A stretch of DNA of 64,000 bases from assembly GCF_020400655.1 (NCBI RefSeq), contig NZ_JAINRC010000001.1:372001-436000 (forward strand), read 5' to 3'. The position numbers and the translations under genes are program-made. The notes beneath the pieces were generated by a model. The model saw only the letters and a list, made by a program, of their open reading frames with translations. It was not told the DNA's origin and ran no database searches. Within the stretch, counting starts at the first letter, position 1; every line of letters starts with the position of its first letter. This DNA comes from Streptomyces spinosus. GTDB lineage: Bacteria > Actinomycetota > Actinomycetes > Streptomycetales > Streptomycetaceae. Below, piece by piece: positions 46,497-54,363 of this stretch.

Positions 46497-46591
46497 CCGG
46501 GAAACCTGACGGTCACGCAACCCTCCGACCGGGAAACCTGACGGTCATGCAACCCCCCGTCCGGGAAACCCGTTGGTCAGGAAACCTGACC
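46497..46591. repeat. 32-bp tandem repeats ending in a palindrome
   Basis: CCGGGAAACCTGACGGTCA starts a 32-bp unit at 46497 and 46529, and a partial third at 46561. The third runs into the perfect palindrome GGTCAGG-AAA-CCTGACC (46575-46591). GGAAACCTGAC recurs three times in 91 bp. It lies between the GAF/LuxR gene stop and the promoter of the large LuxR regulator. Confidence 0.75.
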
Positions 46592-46613
46592 ATTCATCCG
46601 GCGGCACTTTGAA

Positions 46614-46688
46614 TTTCCCTCTGCTTGACCGTTTGTTATTTCCCTCACCAGGGCTTCCGTCCGGATTTCAGGGATCGTTGCCTAGAAT
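46614..46688 (+). promoter_or_regulatory. promoter region of the large LuxR regulator
   Basis: TTTCCCTC occurs at 46614-46621 and 46639-46646, the second within TTTCCCTCACC. TAGAAT (46683-46688) is a good -10 without a clear -35, which fits an activated promoter. The same TTTCCCTCACC 11-mer recurs before the trypsin gene. Confidence 0.55.
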
Positions 46689-46724
46689 TTGCTCCGGACA
46701 CGACACACGAGGGGAGCGGTGACC

Positions 46725-49541
46725 GTGCGACGGGACTTCAAGGAGCCTGCCAGGTGCCGCCCCGACCTGGTCATAGGCCGCGAGGAGCTGTTCGCCGACG
46801 CCCGTGAGCGACTCGCCTCCGGGGGCAGTGTGCTGCTCCACGGCCCCGCCGGAATAGGGAAATCCACCGTCCTGCGGGCATTGGCCGAGGAATACGGCGC
46901 CACCGCCCGCACGGTCTTGCGCTGCTCGGCGACCGAGTCCGAATCCCACCTGCCCTTCCTCGCCCTCGCCGACCTGCTCGGCCTGGTGCTCGACGAGGTC
47001 TCCCCGCGGCTGCCCGCCGCCCAGCGCACCGCCCTGGAGTCCGCGCTCACCGGCCGGGGCGAGTCCAGCCTCCAGCGCGACGGACTCGCCCTGCGCCTCG
47101 CCGTGCTGTCAGCGCTGCGCGCCCTCGCCGCCCACGGCCCCGTCCTGGTCGTCGCCGACGACCTCCAGTGGCTGGACCCGGCCAGCGCCGAACTCCTCGG
47201 CTTCGCCGCCCGGCGCCTGGACGGCACCCCGGTGCAACTGCTGTGCGCGGTCCGCACGGAGGGCCGGCAGAGCCAGGAGTACGACCGCCACCTGCGCGCC
47301 TGCCCGCCGGGCACCCTCGCGGTCCGGCTGGGCCCGCTCTCCCGCACCCAGGTCGCCGAGCTGCTCGACCACCGCGGCCACGGCTGCCTGTCCCGCTCCA
47401 CGGTCCGCGAGATCCACCGCACCAGCGGCGGCAACCCGCTCTTCGCCCTGGAACTGGGCCGCGCCCTCGCCGACAGCCCCACCCCGCCCCGGCCGGGCGA
47501 GCCGCTGCCCGTGCCGACCTCGCTGCGCGCCCTGGTGCTCAGCCGGCTGGACATGCTCTCCGTGGAGGCCCGCCGCACCCTGCTGGTGGCCAGCGCCGGC
47601 GCCCGCCCCACCCCGGCCCTGCTGCACGCGGCCGGCCGGGAGAACGCCGAGGCCGAGTGCGCCCAGGCCGCCGAACTCGGGCTGCTGGCCACCGAGCCGG
47701 ACGCCCCGGCCGTACGGTTCGCGCACCCGCTGATATCCGCCGCGCTGTACGCGGAGGCGCCCGCCCACGAACGGCGGGCCGCGCACGCGGCGCTGTCCAC
47801 CGCGGCCTCCGACCCGATCGAACGGGCCCGGCACCTGGCCCTGGCCACCACCGGCACCGACCCGGAGGTCGCCGCCCGGCTCGCCGAGGCCGCCGCCCTC
47901 GCCCGGGACCGCGGAGCGCCCTCGGTCGCCGCCCAGCTGGGGCTGCTCGCCGCCCGGCACACCCCCGCCGACGGCTCCCCGAGCCCGCAGGAACGCCGGC
48001 TGACGGCCGCCGAGGACGCCATCACCGCCGGCGAGGTCGACCTGGCCCGGGACATCGCCCGGGAGGTACTGGCCCGGGCGACCGTGCCCGCCGACCGCGT
48101 GCGGGCCTGGATGATCGTCATCGACACCGCCGGCCACACCATGGCCGAGGTCGACGCCGTCTTCCCGCAGGCCCTCGCCGACGCCGGCGACGACCCCCGG
48201 TTGCTCGCCCTGGTCCACTACCAGCTGGCCTGGCGGGCACTCATCGTGGAGGGCGACTTCACCGAGGCCCGGGAGGCCGCCGCGCACGCCGCCGAGCTGG
48301 CCGCCCGCGGCGGGGACCGGCGCACCGAGCTGCTCTCCCTCGCCTTCCAGGCGCAGACCGAGACCCTGATGGGTCACCCGGAGGCGCCCCGCACCATCAA
48401 GCGGGCCCTGAAGGAGCCCCAGGACCCCCGGGTGGCGTGGCATCACAACGGCGCGGGCAGCGCCCGGTTCCGCTGGCTGGTCATGGGGGACCAGCTGGCC
48501 GAGGCCCGGGCCGCGGTCACCGGGCTGCTGCGCGAGGTGCGCCGGCGCGGCTCGGTGGAGAGCGAGGTGCACTTCTTGCGCGCTCTCGCCGAGACCGAGC
48601 TGCGCGCCGGACACTGCGGCCGGGCCCTGGAACTGGCCCGCGACAGTCTGCGGCTCGCCCGGGACTCCGGGATCGGCGAGACCGCCTCGGCGATGCTCAC
48701 CTCGCTCGCCGAGGCCTCCGGCGGCGATGTGGACCGCGCCCTGGCCCTGGCCCTGGAGGCGGTGCACCACGCCGAGGAGGACGGCGACCAGATGTACCTG
48801 TCCCGGGCGCTGGGCGCCCTCGGGTACGCCCGGCTGGTGGCCGGGGACCCGGCGGGCACCGTGCGCTCGCTGCGCCGGGTGCGCACCCTGGAACTGGGCC
48901 TCGGCATCACCGACCCGGCCCGGGGCCGCTGGCACGGCGACCTCGCCGAGGCGCTCGTCCTGACCGGTGAGGCGGCCGAGGCGCAGGACGTCATCGACGT
49001 CAGCCGGGAACACGCGCTGCGGCTCGGCCGGGAGAGCGTCCTCGCCGTGCTCGACCGGTCCGAGGCGCTGGTGCGCGCCGCCCGCGGCGACCGGGAGGCC
49101 GCGCTCGCCCAGCTGACGTCCGCTCAGGACCGGCTCGGCAAGCTCGGCTACGGCCTGGAGGAGGCACGGGCCGCGTTCGCGCTGGCCCGGCTGCGCGGCG
49201 GCCCGGAGGCCGGACCGGCCGTGTTCGAGGAGGCCACCCGGCTGTTCCGGCGCTGCCGGGCGCTGCCCTGGCTGCGCCAAGTGGACGAATCCCCGGCCAC
49301 CGCCGGACCGGAACCCGCGCCGGCCGTGCCGGAGGCCCTGGACGCGCTGCACGCGCTGGCCGCGATGGAGCGTCAGGTCGCCGCGCTCGTCATGGAGGGA
49401 GCCACGAACCGGGAGATCGCGGCCCGGCTGTTCATCAGCGTGAAGACGGTGGAGGCGACCCTGACACGGGTCTACCGCAAGCTGGGGATCCGCTCGCGGG
49501 TGGACATCGTCCGATTGGCGGCAGGTCACCGCGCGCCCTGA
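46725..49541 (+). CDS. large ATP-binding LuxR (LAL) regulator
   Basis: 938 residues. Walker A GPAGIGKST (about 40-48) and Walker B LVVADDLQWLD (about 135-145) form an AAA/STAND ATPase module; then come a helical TPR-like region (about 400-830) and a C-terminal LuxR domain (LAAMERQVAALVMEGATNRE, FISVKTVEATLTRVYRKLGI). LAL regulators are activated by a ligand and drive secondary metabolism or secreted enzymes. GTG 46725 has GAGGGGAG 8 nt upstream; an earlier GTG is too close. It is followed by the trypsin gene, whose promoter shares a TTTCCCTCACC sequence with its own. Confidence 0.9.
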   Translation: MRRDFKEPARCRPDLVIGREELFADARERLASGGSVLLHGPAGIGKSTVLRALAEEYGATARTVLRCSATESESHLPFLALADLLGLVLDEVSPRLPAAQRTALESALTGRGESSLQRDGLALRLAVLSALRALAAHGPVLVVADDLQWLDPASAELLGFAARRLDGTPVQLLCAVRTEGRQSQEYDRHLRACPPGTLAVRLGPLSRTQVAELLDHRGHGCLSRSTVREIHRTSGGNPLFALELGRALADSPTPPRPGEPLPVPTSLRALVLSRLDMLSVEARRTLLVASAGARPTPALLHAAGRENAEAECAQAAELGLLATEPDAPAVRFAHPLISAALYAEAPAHERRAAHAALSTAASDPIERARHLALATTGTDPEVAARLAEAAALARDRGAPSVAAQLGLLAARHTPADGSPSPQERRLTAAEDAITAGEVDLARDIAREVLARATVPADRVRAWMIVIDTAGHTMAEVDAVFPQALADAGDDPRLLALVHYQLAWRALIVEGDFTEAREAAAHAAELAARGGDRRTELLSLAFQAQTETLMGHPEAPRTIKRALKEPQDPRVAWHHNGAGSARFRWLVMGDQLAEARAAVTGLLREVRRRGSVESEVHFLRALAETELRAGHCGRALELARDSLRLARDSGIGETASAMLTSLAEASGGDVDRALALALEAVHHAEEDGDQMYLSRALGALGYARLVAGDPAGTVRSLRRVRTLELGLGITDPARGRWHGDLAEALVLTGEAAEAQDVIDVSREHALRLGRESVLAVLDRSEALVRAARGDREAALAQLTSAQDRLGKLGYGLEEARAAFALARLRGGPEAGPAVFEEATRLFRRCRALPWLRQVDESPATAGPEPAPAVPEALDALHALAAMERQVAALVMEGATNREIAARLFISVKTVEATLTRVYRKLGIRSRVDIVRLAAGHRAP

Positions 49542-49575
49542 GCGGTGCTCTTGTTAACTGAACCGGACCGAGGGT

Positions 49576-49639
49576 TTTCCCTCACCCAACCCCCTAGGGG
49601 GTTCCCTCATTGGGAGCCGAGGGTGCCGGGTCCTAGCGT
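49576..49639 (+). promoter_or_regulatory. trypsin promoter with repeated TTCCCTCA sites
   Basis: TTTCCCTCACC (49576-49586) and TTCCCTCA (49602-49609) flank the perfect palindrome AACCCCCTAGGGGGTT (49588-49603). TTGGGA (49610-49615) and TAGCGT (49634-49639), 18 bp apart, fit -35 and -10. The repeats abut the -35, the usual place for an activator. The leader of about 105 bp follows. Confidence 0.6.
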
Positions 49640-49752
49640 AATGGGCGTGCCGCTCGCCCGGGCACATGGGGGTCGGTCCCGCGACCCCCATGCAAACCCC
49701 CCACACCGACCCGCGCGAACCCCCCACCGGTGCAACCCCACTGAGGAGACTC

Positions 49753-50544
49753 ATGTTCGGGCTCACACGTGCTAGAAAGACCGCCGCGACCGTGGTGGCC
49801 ACCGCCGCCGCGGCGGCCTCCGCGCTGCTCGCCTCCCCCACGGCGAGCGCAGCCCCCCAGCCCATCGTCGGCGGCACGACCACCACGACGACCGCGTACC
49901 CGTTCATGATGCAGATCACGGACGCGTCGCAGAACCAGTTCTGCGGCGGCACCCTGGTGGCACCCACGAAGGTGGTCACGGCCGCGCACTGCATGGTCGG
50001 AGAGACCACGGGCAGCGTCCGCGTGATCGGCGGCCGGACCTACCTCAACGGCACCAACGGCACGGTGAGCCGGGTCAGCAAGATCTGGATCAACCCGGAC
50101 TACACGGACGCCACCAACGGCGACGACGTGGCCGTACTGACCCTCTCGACGTCGATGCCGTACACCACGGCCAAGTACGTCACCTCCTCCCAGACGAGCG
50201 TGTACGCGGCCGGCACCACCGCCCGCATCCTCGGCTGGGGGACCACCGCGGAGAACGGCGGCTCCTCCAACCAGCTGCGGACCGCGACCGTCCCGGTCGT
50301 GTCCGACTCCGGCTGCCGCTCCTCCTACGGTTCGGACTTCGTCCAGTCCGACATGGTCTGCGCCGGATACACGTCCGGCGGCGTTGACACCTGCCAGGGC
50401 GACAGCGGCGGTCCCCTGCTCATCGGGGGCGTCCTGGCAGGGATCACTTCCTGGGGCGAGGGGTGCGCGGAGGCCGGTTACCCGGGTGTCTACACCCGGC
50501 TGACCACCTTCTCGGACCTGGTGACCGCGCAGGTCGGCTCGTGA
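49753..50544 (+). CDS. secreted trypsin
   Basis: 263 residues, very like Streptomyces griseus trypsin. Signal and short propeptide (1-37), mature start IVGG (38-41), His79 in VTAAHC, Asp125 in DVAVL, Ser218 in GDSGG, and Asp212 six before it, which gives Arg/Lys specificity. Six cysteines fit three disulfides. ATG 49753 follows GAGGAG. It sits 211 bp after the LAL regulator and is probably its target. A hairpin follows. Confidence 0.95.
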   Translation: MFGLTRARKTAATVVATAAAAASALLASPTASAAPQPIVGGTTTTTTAYPFMMQITDASQNQFCGGTLVAPTKVVTAAHCMVGETTGSVRVIGGRTYLNGTNGTVSRVSKIWINPDYTDATNGDDVAVLTLSTSMPYTTAKYVTSSQTSVYAAGTTARILGWGTTAENGGSSNQLRTATVPVVSDSGCRSSYGSDFVQSDMVCAGYTSGGVDTCQGDSGGPLLIGGVLAGITSWGEGCAEAGYPGVYTRLTTFSDLVTAQVGS

Positions 50545-50556
50545 CCCGGAAGACTT

Positions 50557-50573
50557 CCCGAGCCCCGCTCGGG
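50557..50573 (+). terminator. terminator after trypsin
   Basis: CCCGAGC (50557-50563) pairs with GCTCGGG (50567-50573), 3-base loop, 12 bp after the stop. Confidence 0.6.
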
Positions 50574-50581
50574 TGACGGCC

Positions 50582-50640
<59 letters not shown>

Positions 50641-50670
50641 TCCACCGCTCGGTCGTGTCGTACGATGCCC

Positions 50671-51795
50671 TCAGCGCCGTACGACGTCCCCGAACCGGAT
50701 GTCGTACGCGGTGCCCGGGTGCATGACCGCGAGCATCCGCTCCGCCTCCGCGGTCACCTCCTCCCGCCGTGCCCTGCCGGGCTCGGCGAAGGTCTCGATG
50801 ACGAGGGTGCGGCCCTCGAGCTTCCACAGACCGGCCAGGAAACCGTCGACCAGCAGCGTGCGGTGGGCCTGGTTGCCCTGCCAGTGCCGGCCGCGGTACT
50901 CGGGCGGTACGACCCGGGTGCGGTCGGCGTGGGAGAGCAGGAGGTTGTCGAACTCGGGCAGGAAGCGGGGCGGTGCGGGGGTGGCCGGGTCGGGGCGCGG
51001 GGCTGCGGGGAGGTCGAAGAGCTCGGCACCGCGCGGGTCACGGAAGGTCAGCAGCCGGGGGCGCAGGCGTGCGAAGACGGGCGCGAGGCGGGTGAGTCCG
51101 GCCCAGGTCTGCATGTCCCGCACGGAGGCGGGGCCGAAGGCCGCGAGGTAGCGCAGGACCATGGCGTCCGGCTCGGGGGCGGGTCCGGTGGGGCGGCCCA
51201 GCCAGTGCCCGGCCGTGGTGAGCGCGACCTGGCCGCTCTCGTCCCACAGGCCGCGCGGGGTCACCTGGACGAGCGGGAGCGTGCAGCGGGCCGCGACGAC
51301 GAGGGCCTGCGGGTCGGCGTCCGGCCACTCGGCGCCGAGCGCCGCGCGCAACTGGGCCATGGTCCGCGGCTCGGTCTCCACCAGTTCCCGGGCGACGGCC
51401 GCGAGCCGGTCCGGATCGACGCCGGTCAGCCCCGCGCGGAAGTTCACCAGTCCGCGGTCGCGGGCCGGCTGGACGAAGGACGGCAGGGTGAGGCAGTCGT
51501 CGGCGGTGTGGGTGTGGATCGTGGAGCGCAGCGTGACGATCCGGGCCACGTCCCGGCCGGCCATGAGCGCGGACAACCGCTCCGGCGTGAATCCGTCCAG
51601 CCGGGCGGCGAGGGCGTAGTACGGGGGCCTGGTGTTCTGCGCCTGGAGTCCGAGGAGATGACTCACCGCGTCCCCGGCCGGCCGCGTGGACCGGCTCAGC
51701 AGGAGCTGCCGGGCGAGGGTGGCGCGGTTCAGCGCCCGGACGTCCATGACGGGCGCGCCTCCCGGCCCGCTCCGCTTCCCTGTGCTCTGGGTCAT
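50671..51795 (-). CDS. AlkZ/YcaQ-like winged-helix (HTH_42) protein
   Basis: 374 residues covering the HTH_42 fold: tandem winged helices and a C-terminal beta barrel. VSHLLGLQAQNTRPPYYALAARL holds the QAQ motif equivalent to the catalytic QxQ of DNA glycosylases AlkZ and YcaQ. The closing PEFDNLLLSHADRTRVVP and FLAGLWKLEGRTLVIE regions match the family. It may excise bulky or crosslinked bases. ATG 51795 has a weak ribosome site; ATG 51747 (MDVRALNRATLARQLL) has GGGAGG and is possible. Nearby genes give no extra hint. Confidence 0.8.
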   Translation of the reverse strand: MTQSTGKRSGPGGAPVMDVRALNRATLARQLLLSRSTRPAGDAVSHLLGLQAQNTRPPYYALAARLDGFTPERLSALMAGRDVARIVTLRSTIHTHTADDCLTLPSFVQPARDRGLVNFRAGLTGVDPDRLAAVARELVETEPRTMAQLRAALGAEWPDADPQALVVAARCTLPLVQVTPRGLWDESGQVALTTAGHWLGRPTGPAPEPDAMVLRYLAAFGPASVRDMQTWAGLTRLAPVFARLRPRLLTFRDPRGAELFDLPAAPRPDPATPAPPRFLPEFDNLLLSHADRTRVVPPEYRGRHWQGNQAHRTLLVDGFLAGLWKLEGRTLVIETFAEPGRARREEVTAEAERMLAVMHPGTAYDIRFGDVVRR

Positions 51796-51911
51796 GACCG
51801 TACCCTGACACCCGTCGCGGACAGTGCGTGTCCGCGATGCCCGGCGGTTGTCCCTCCGCCGCCGGCTGTGGTGTCGTACGCGGGACCAGGGACACCGCGG
51901 AAGGGGCGGAC

Positions 51912-52754
51912 ATGAGCGAGGCGTTGGTGCTGGGCGGCGGCGGCGTGGGCGGGATCGCCTGGATCACCGGGGTGCTGGCGGGGCTCGCCGAGGCCGGACG
52001 GGACGTGACCGGCGCCGGTCTGCTCGTGGGGACCTCGGCCGGGTCCACCGTGGCGGCGCAGGTGGGCAGCGGGCTGGGTCTGGAGGAGCTGTACGCCCGG
52101 CAGGTGGACCCCGCCCTCCAGGCCGCCGAGATCATGGCCGAGATGGACCTGGAGAAGTTCGCGGCGGAGATCGGCGCGGCCATGGGATCGGCCGCCTCCC
52201 TGGCCGAGTTGCGGCGCGCGGTCGGGCGGGCGGCCCTGGACGCGCGGACGGTCTCCGAGGCGGAGCGGCGCGCGGTGATCGAGTCCCGGCTGCCGTCCCA
52301 CGGGTGGCCGGAGCGGGCGTTGCGGATCGTCGCGGTGGACGCGGTGAGCGGTGAGCCGCGGGTCTTCGACCGGACCTCGGGCGTGCCGCTGGTGGACGCC
52401 GTCGCCGCGAGCTGCGCCGTGCCGGGCGTGTGGCCGCCGGTGACGATCGGCGGACGCCGCTACGTGGACGGCGGGGTGCGGTCCATCGCCAACGCCGACC
52501 TCGCCGCCGGCGCCGACCGGGTGCTGGTGCTGGTGCCGCTGGGCGCGACCGAGCCCTTCCCCAGCGAGCGGCCGCTGGAGCGGTCCGTGGCGGAGCTGCG
52601 CGCGGAAGGCGCCGAGGTCGTGGTCGTCGCTCCCGACGAGGCGTCGGCCGCGGCGATCGGCGACAACGCCCTCGACCCGGCCACCCGACGCCCGGCCGCC
52701 GAGGCGGGCCGGGCCCAGGGACGCGCGCTCACGCTGCCCTGGGCGATGGACTGA
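51912..52754 (+). CDS. patatin-like phospholipase
   Basis: 280 residues. Oxyanion GGGGVGG, nucleophile GTSAG (Ser about 43) and the Asp of the dyad in YVDGGVRS, all in the patatin order; the helical lid region between residues 60 and 115 is Ala/Glu-rich. Lipid acyl hydrolase, cytosolic or membrane-peripheral, substrate unknown. ATG 51912 with AAGGGGCGG before it. It is divergent from the AlkZ-like gene. Confidence 0.85.
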   Translation: MSEALVLGGGGVGGIAWITGVLAGLAEAGRDVTGAGLLVGTSAGSTVAAQVGSGLGLEELYARQVDPALQAAEIMAEMDLEKFAAEIGAAMGSAASLAELRRAVGRAALDARTVSEAERRAVIESRLPSHGWPERALRIVAVDAVSGEPRVFDRTSGVPLVDAVAASCAVPGVWPPVTIGGRRYVDGGVRSIANADLAAGADRVLVLVPLGATEPFPSERPLERSVAELRAEGAEVVVVAPDEASAAAIGDNALDPATRRPAAEAGRAQGRALTLPWAMD

Positions 52755-52804
52755 GCGGACCCGTACACCGCCGGCTCCACGGGGCGCGGCCGGGGCCGGG
52801 GCCG

Positions 52805-52972
52805 CGCGCGCACGCCGTCGGGGCGTGACGCGCGGTCACGCCCGGACGCTCCCCCGGGCCCGCGCGTACCCCGTCAGGACGCGACGCGCGGTCACGCGTG
52901 GACGCTCCCCCGGGCCCGCGCGTACGCCGTCAGGACGCGACGCGGGGTCACGCGTGGACGCTCCCCCGCCCA
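52805..52972. repeat. three tandem 56-bp repeats
   Basis: Copies at 52805-52860, 52861-52916 and 52917-52972. Landmark GGACGCTCCCCCG starts at 52844, 52900 and 52956, and GTCAGGACGCGACGC occurs in the last two. Copies 2 and 3 are nearly identical; copy 1 and the end of copy 3 are diverged. It is non-coding and next to a decaying pseudogene. Confidence 0.85.
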
Positions 52973-53009
52973 CGCGGGCGCGCCCTTGTGCCGCCCCCGA
53001 GGCCCGCCC

Positions 53010-53430
53010 GCCGGCCGTTGGGCCGGGAGTTCGATCGCCGCCTCGGCGAACGCGTCCCGCACCGCGGGCGGCATCGCGTCGGAGGCGAAGCAGCGCACGG
53101 CCCCGGGTCGCGGAAGGTGCGCGCCAGGGAGCGGCGCCGGTCCGGGCCGGTGCCGCCGGCGGGCGGGACGCCGGCGTGGACGGAGAAGCCGGACTGCTGG
53201 GCGCCCCAGGCGCGTTGGGCGTCGGCGGAGGCCAGGTACCGGATCAGTTTCCTGACCGCCGGGGTGGCGTGCAGATGGGCGACCAGGTCCGCGGAGACCT
53301 CCCACGCGTGGTTGGCGGGGGCGCCGAGGAGCAGCCCGGCGGAGGGTTCGTAGCGGCCGTCGACGTCCTTCCGGGCGTGCCGGCGGCCCCGGACGAACGA
53401 CGCCTGGCGCTCCGGCGTGCAGCCGCGCGG
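53010..53430 (-). pseudogene. sugar ABC transporter substrate-binding protein, C-terminal remnant
   Basis: On the minus strand one frame gives LVAHLHATPAVRKLIRYLA and RAWGAQQSGFSVHAG, typical of the C-terminal lobe of family 1 sugar-binding proteins. At about 53100-53106 one base is missing and the next frame continues VRCFASDAMPPAVRDAF and AIELPAQ. The N-terminal ~300 residues and signal peptide are absent, and the end runs into the tandem repeats. No permease genes remain. The stretch 53431-53491 shows no gene. Confidence 0.75.
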
Positions 53431-53491
53431 GCTCGTGGTGACCGGCCGCGACACCGCCTCGTACCGAAGCGGTACGGGGACCCGAACACGT

Positions 53492-53516
53492 GGACTATAC
53501 ACGCGGTGTATAGTCC
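53492..53516. promoter_or_regulatory. 25-bp perfect palindrome before the deacetylase
   Basis: GGACTATACAC-GCG-GTGTATAGTCC, arms of 11. Its right arm contains TATAGT (53509-53514), which fits a -10 with transcription starting about at the ATG (53521). It is a likely operator over a leaderless promoter; no neighbouring regulator gene is obvious. Confidence 0.65.
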
Positions 53517-53520
53517 CGGC

Positions 53521-54351
53521 ATGCCTCTGACGACCGAAGCGACCCCGACGCCCGCACACGCGATCACCGACGCGCCAAGGAAGATGCGCGCAACGGGCCG
53601 GAGGTTGCGTGGCTGGGCGCTCGCGTCCGCCGCCGCCTGCCTGGCGTTGACCCTGTCCGGGTGCGCCGAGGTCGACACGACCGCCCCGAGCACCGCCCGC
53701 GCCGAGGCGGCGCACGGGGCACCGGCCCGGTTCGGGACCGTCGACTGCCGTGAGGCCAAGTGCATCGCGCTCACCTTCGACGCGGGCCCCAGCGAGAACT
53801 CGGCGCGGCTGCTCGACATCCTGAAGCAGAAGAAGGTCCCGGCCACCTTCTTCCTGCTCGGCAAGCGGCACATCGAGAAGTATCCCGAGCTGGTCAAGCG
53901 GATGGCGGCGGAGGGCCACGAGGTCGCGAGCCACACGTGGGACCACAAGATCCTCACCCGGATATCGGACAAGGAGATACGTGAGGAGCTGAACCGGCCC
54001 GACGAGGCGATCGAGCGGCTCACCGGGCGCAAGCCGACGCTGATGCGCCCGCCGCAGGGCCGCACCGACGCCAACGTGCACAAGATCTGCAAGGAGCTGG
54101 GCCTGGCGGAGGTGCTGTGGAGCGTGACCGCCAAGGACTACACGACCGACGACTCGGCGCTCATCACCAAGCGGGTCCTCGACCAGTCGTCCCGGGACGG
54201 GATCATCCTGCTGCACGACATCTATCCCGGAACCGTGCCGGCCGTGCCCGGCATCATCGACGCGCTGAAGGCGCGGGGCTACGTCTTCGTGACGGTCCCC
54301 CAGCTGCTGGCACCCGGCAGGGCCGAGCCGGGCAAGGTGTACCGCCCGTAG
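53521..54351 (+). CDS. polysaccharide deacetylase (NodB) lipoprotein
   Basis: 276 residues. A lipoprotein signal ends in LSGC (Cys about 48 from ATG 53521); starting at ATG 53584 would give a more usual signal length, but AAGGAAG is too near it. NodB domain: motif 1 is TFDAGP (the usual second Asp is Ala), motif 2 SHTWDH has both metal histidines, then RPPQGRTD and LHDIYPGTV. It removes N- or O-acetyl groups from a cell-wall or extracellular glycan; the change in motif 1 may alter metal use. Preceded directly by a 25-bp palindrome. Confidence 0.85.
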   Translation: MPLTTEATPTPAHAITDAPRKMRATGRRLRGWALASAAACLALTLSGCAEVDTTAPSTARAEAAHGAPARFGTVDCREAKCIALTFDAGPSENSARLLDILKQKKVPATFFLLGKRHIEKYPELVKRMAAEGHEVASHTWDHKILTRISDKEIREELNRPDEAIERLTGRKPTLMRPPQGRTDANVHKICKELGLAEVLWSVTAKDYTTDDSALITKRVLDQSSRDGIILLHDIYPGTVPAVPGIIDALKARGYVFVTVPQLLAPGRAEPGKVYRP

Positions 54352-54363
54352 CGCCTCCCCGGC

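Noticed and set aside
46497..46591. CRISPR-like direct repeats
   Set aside because: Only two and a half units, with spacers that are themselves repeated; this fits an operator array or tandem repeat.
52755..53460. CRISPR array from the spaced repeats
   Set aside because: The 56-bp units are contiguous tandem repeats without unique spacers, and there are no cas genes.
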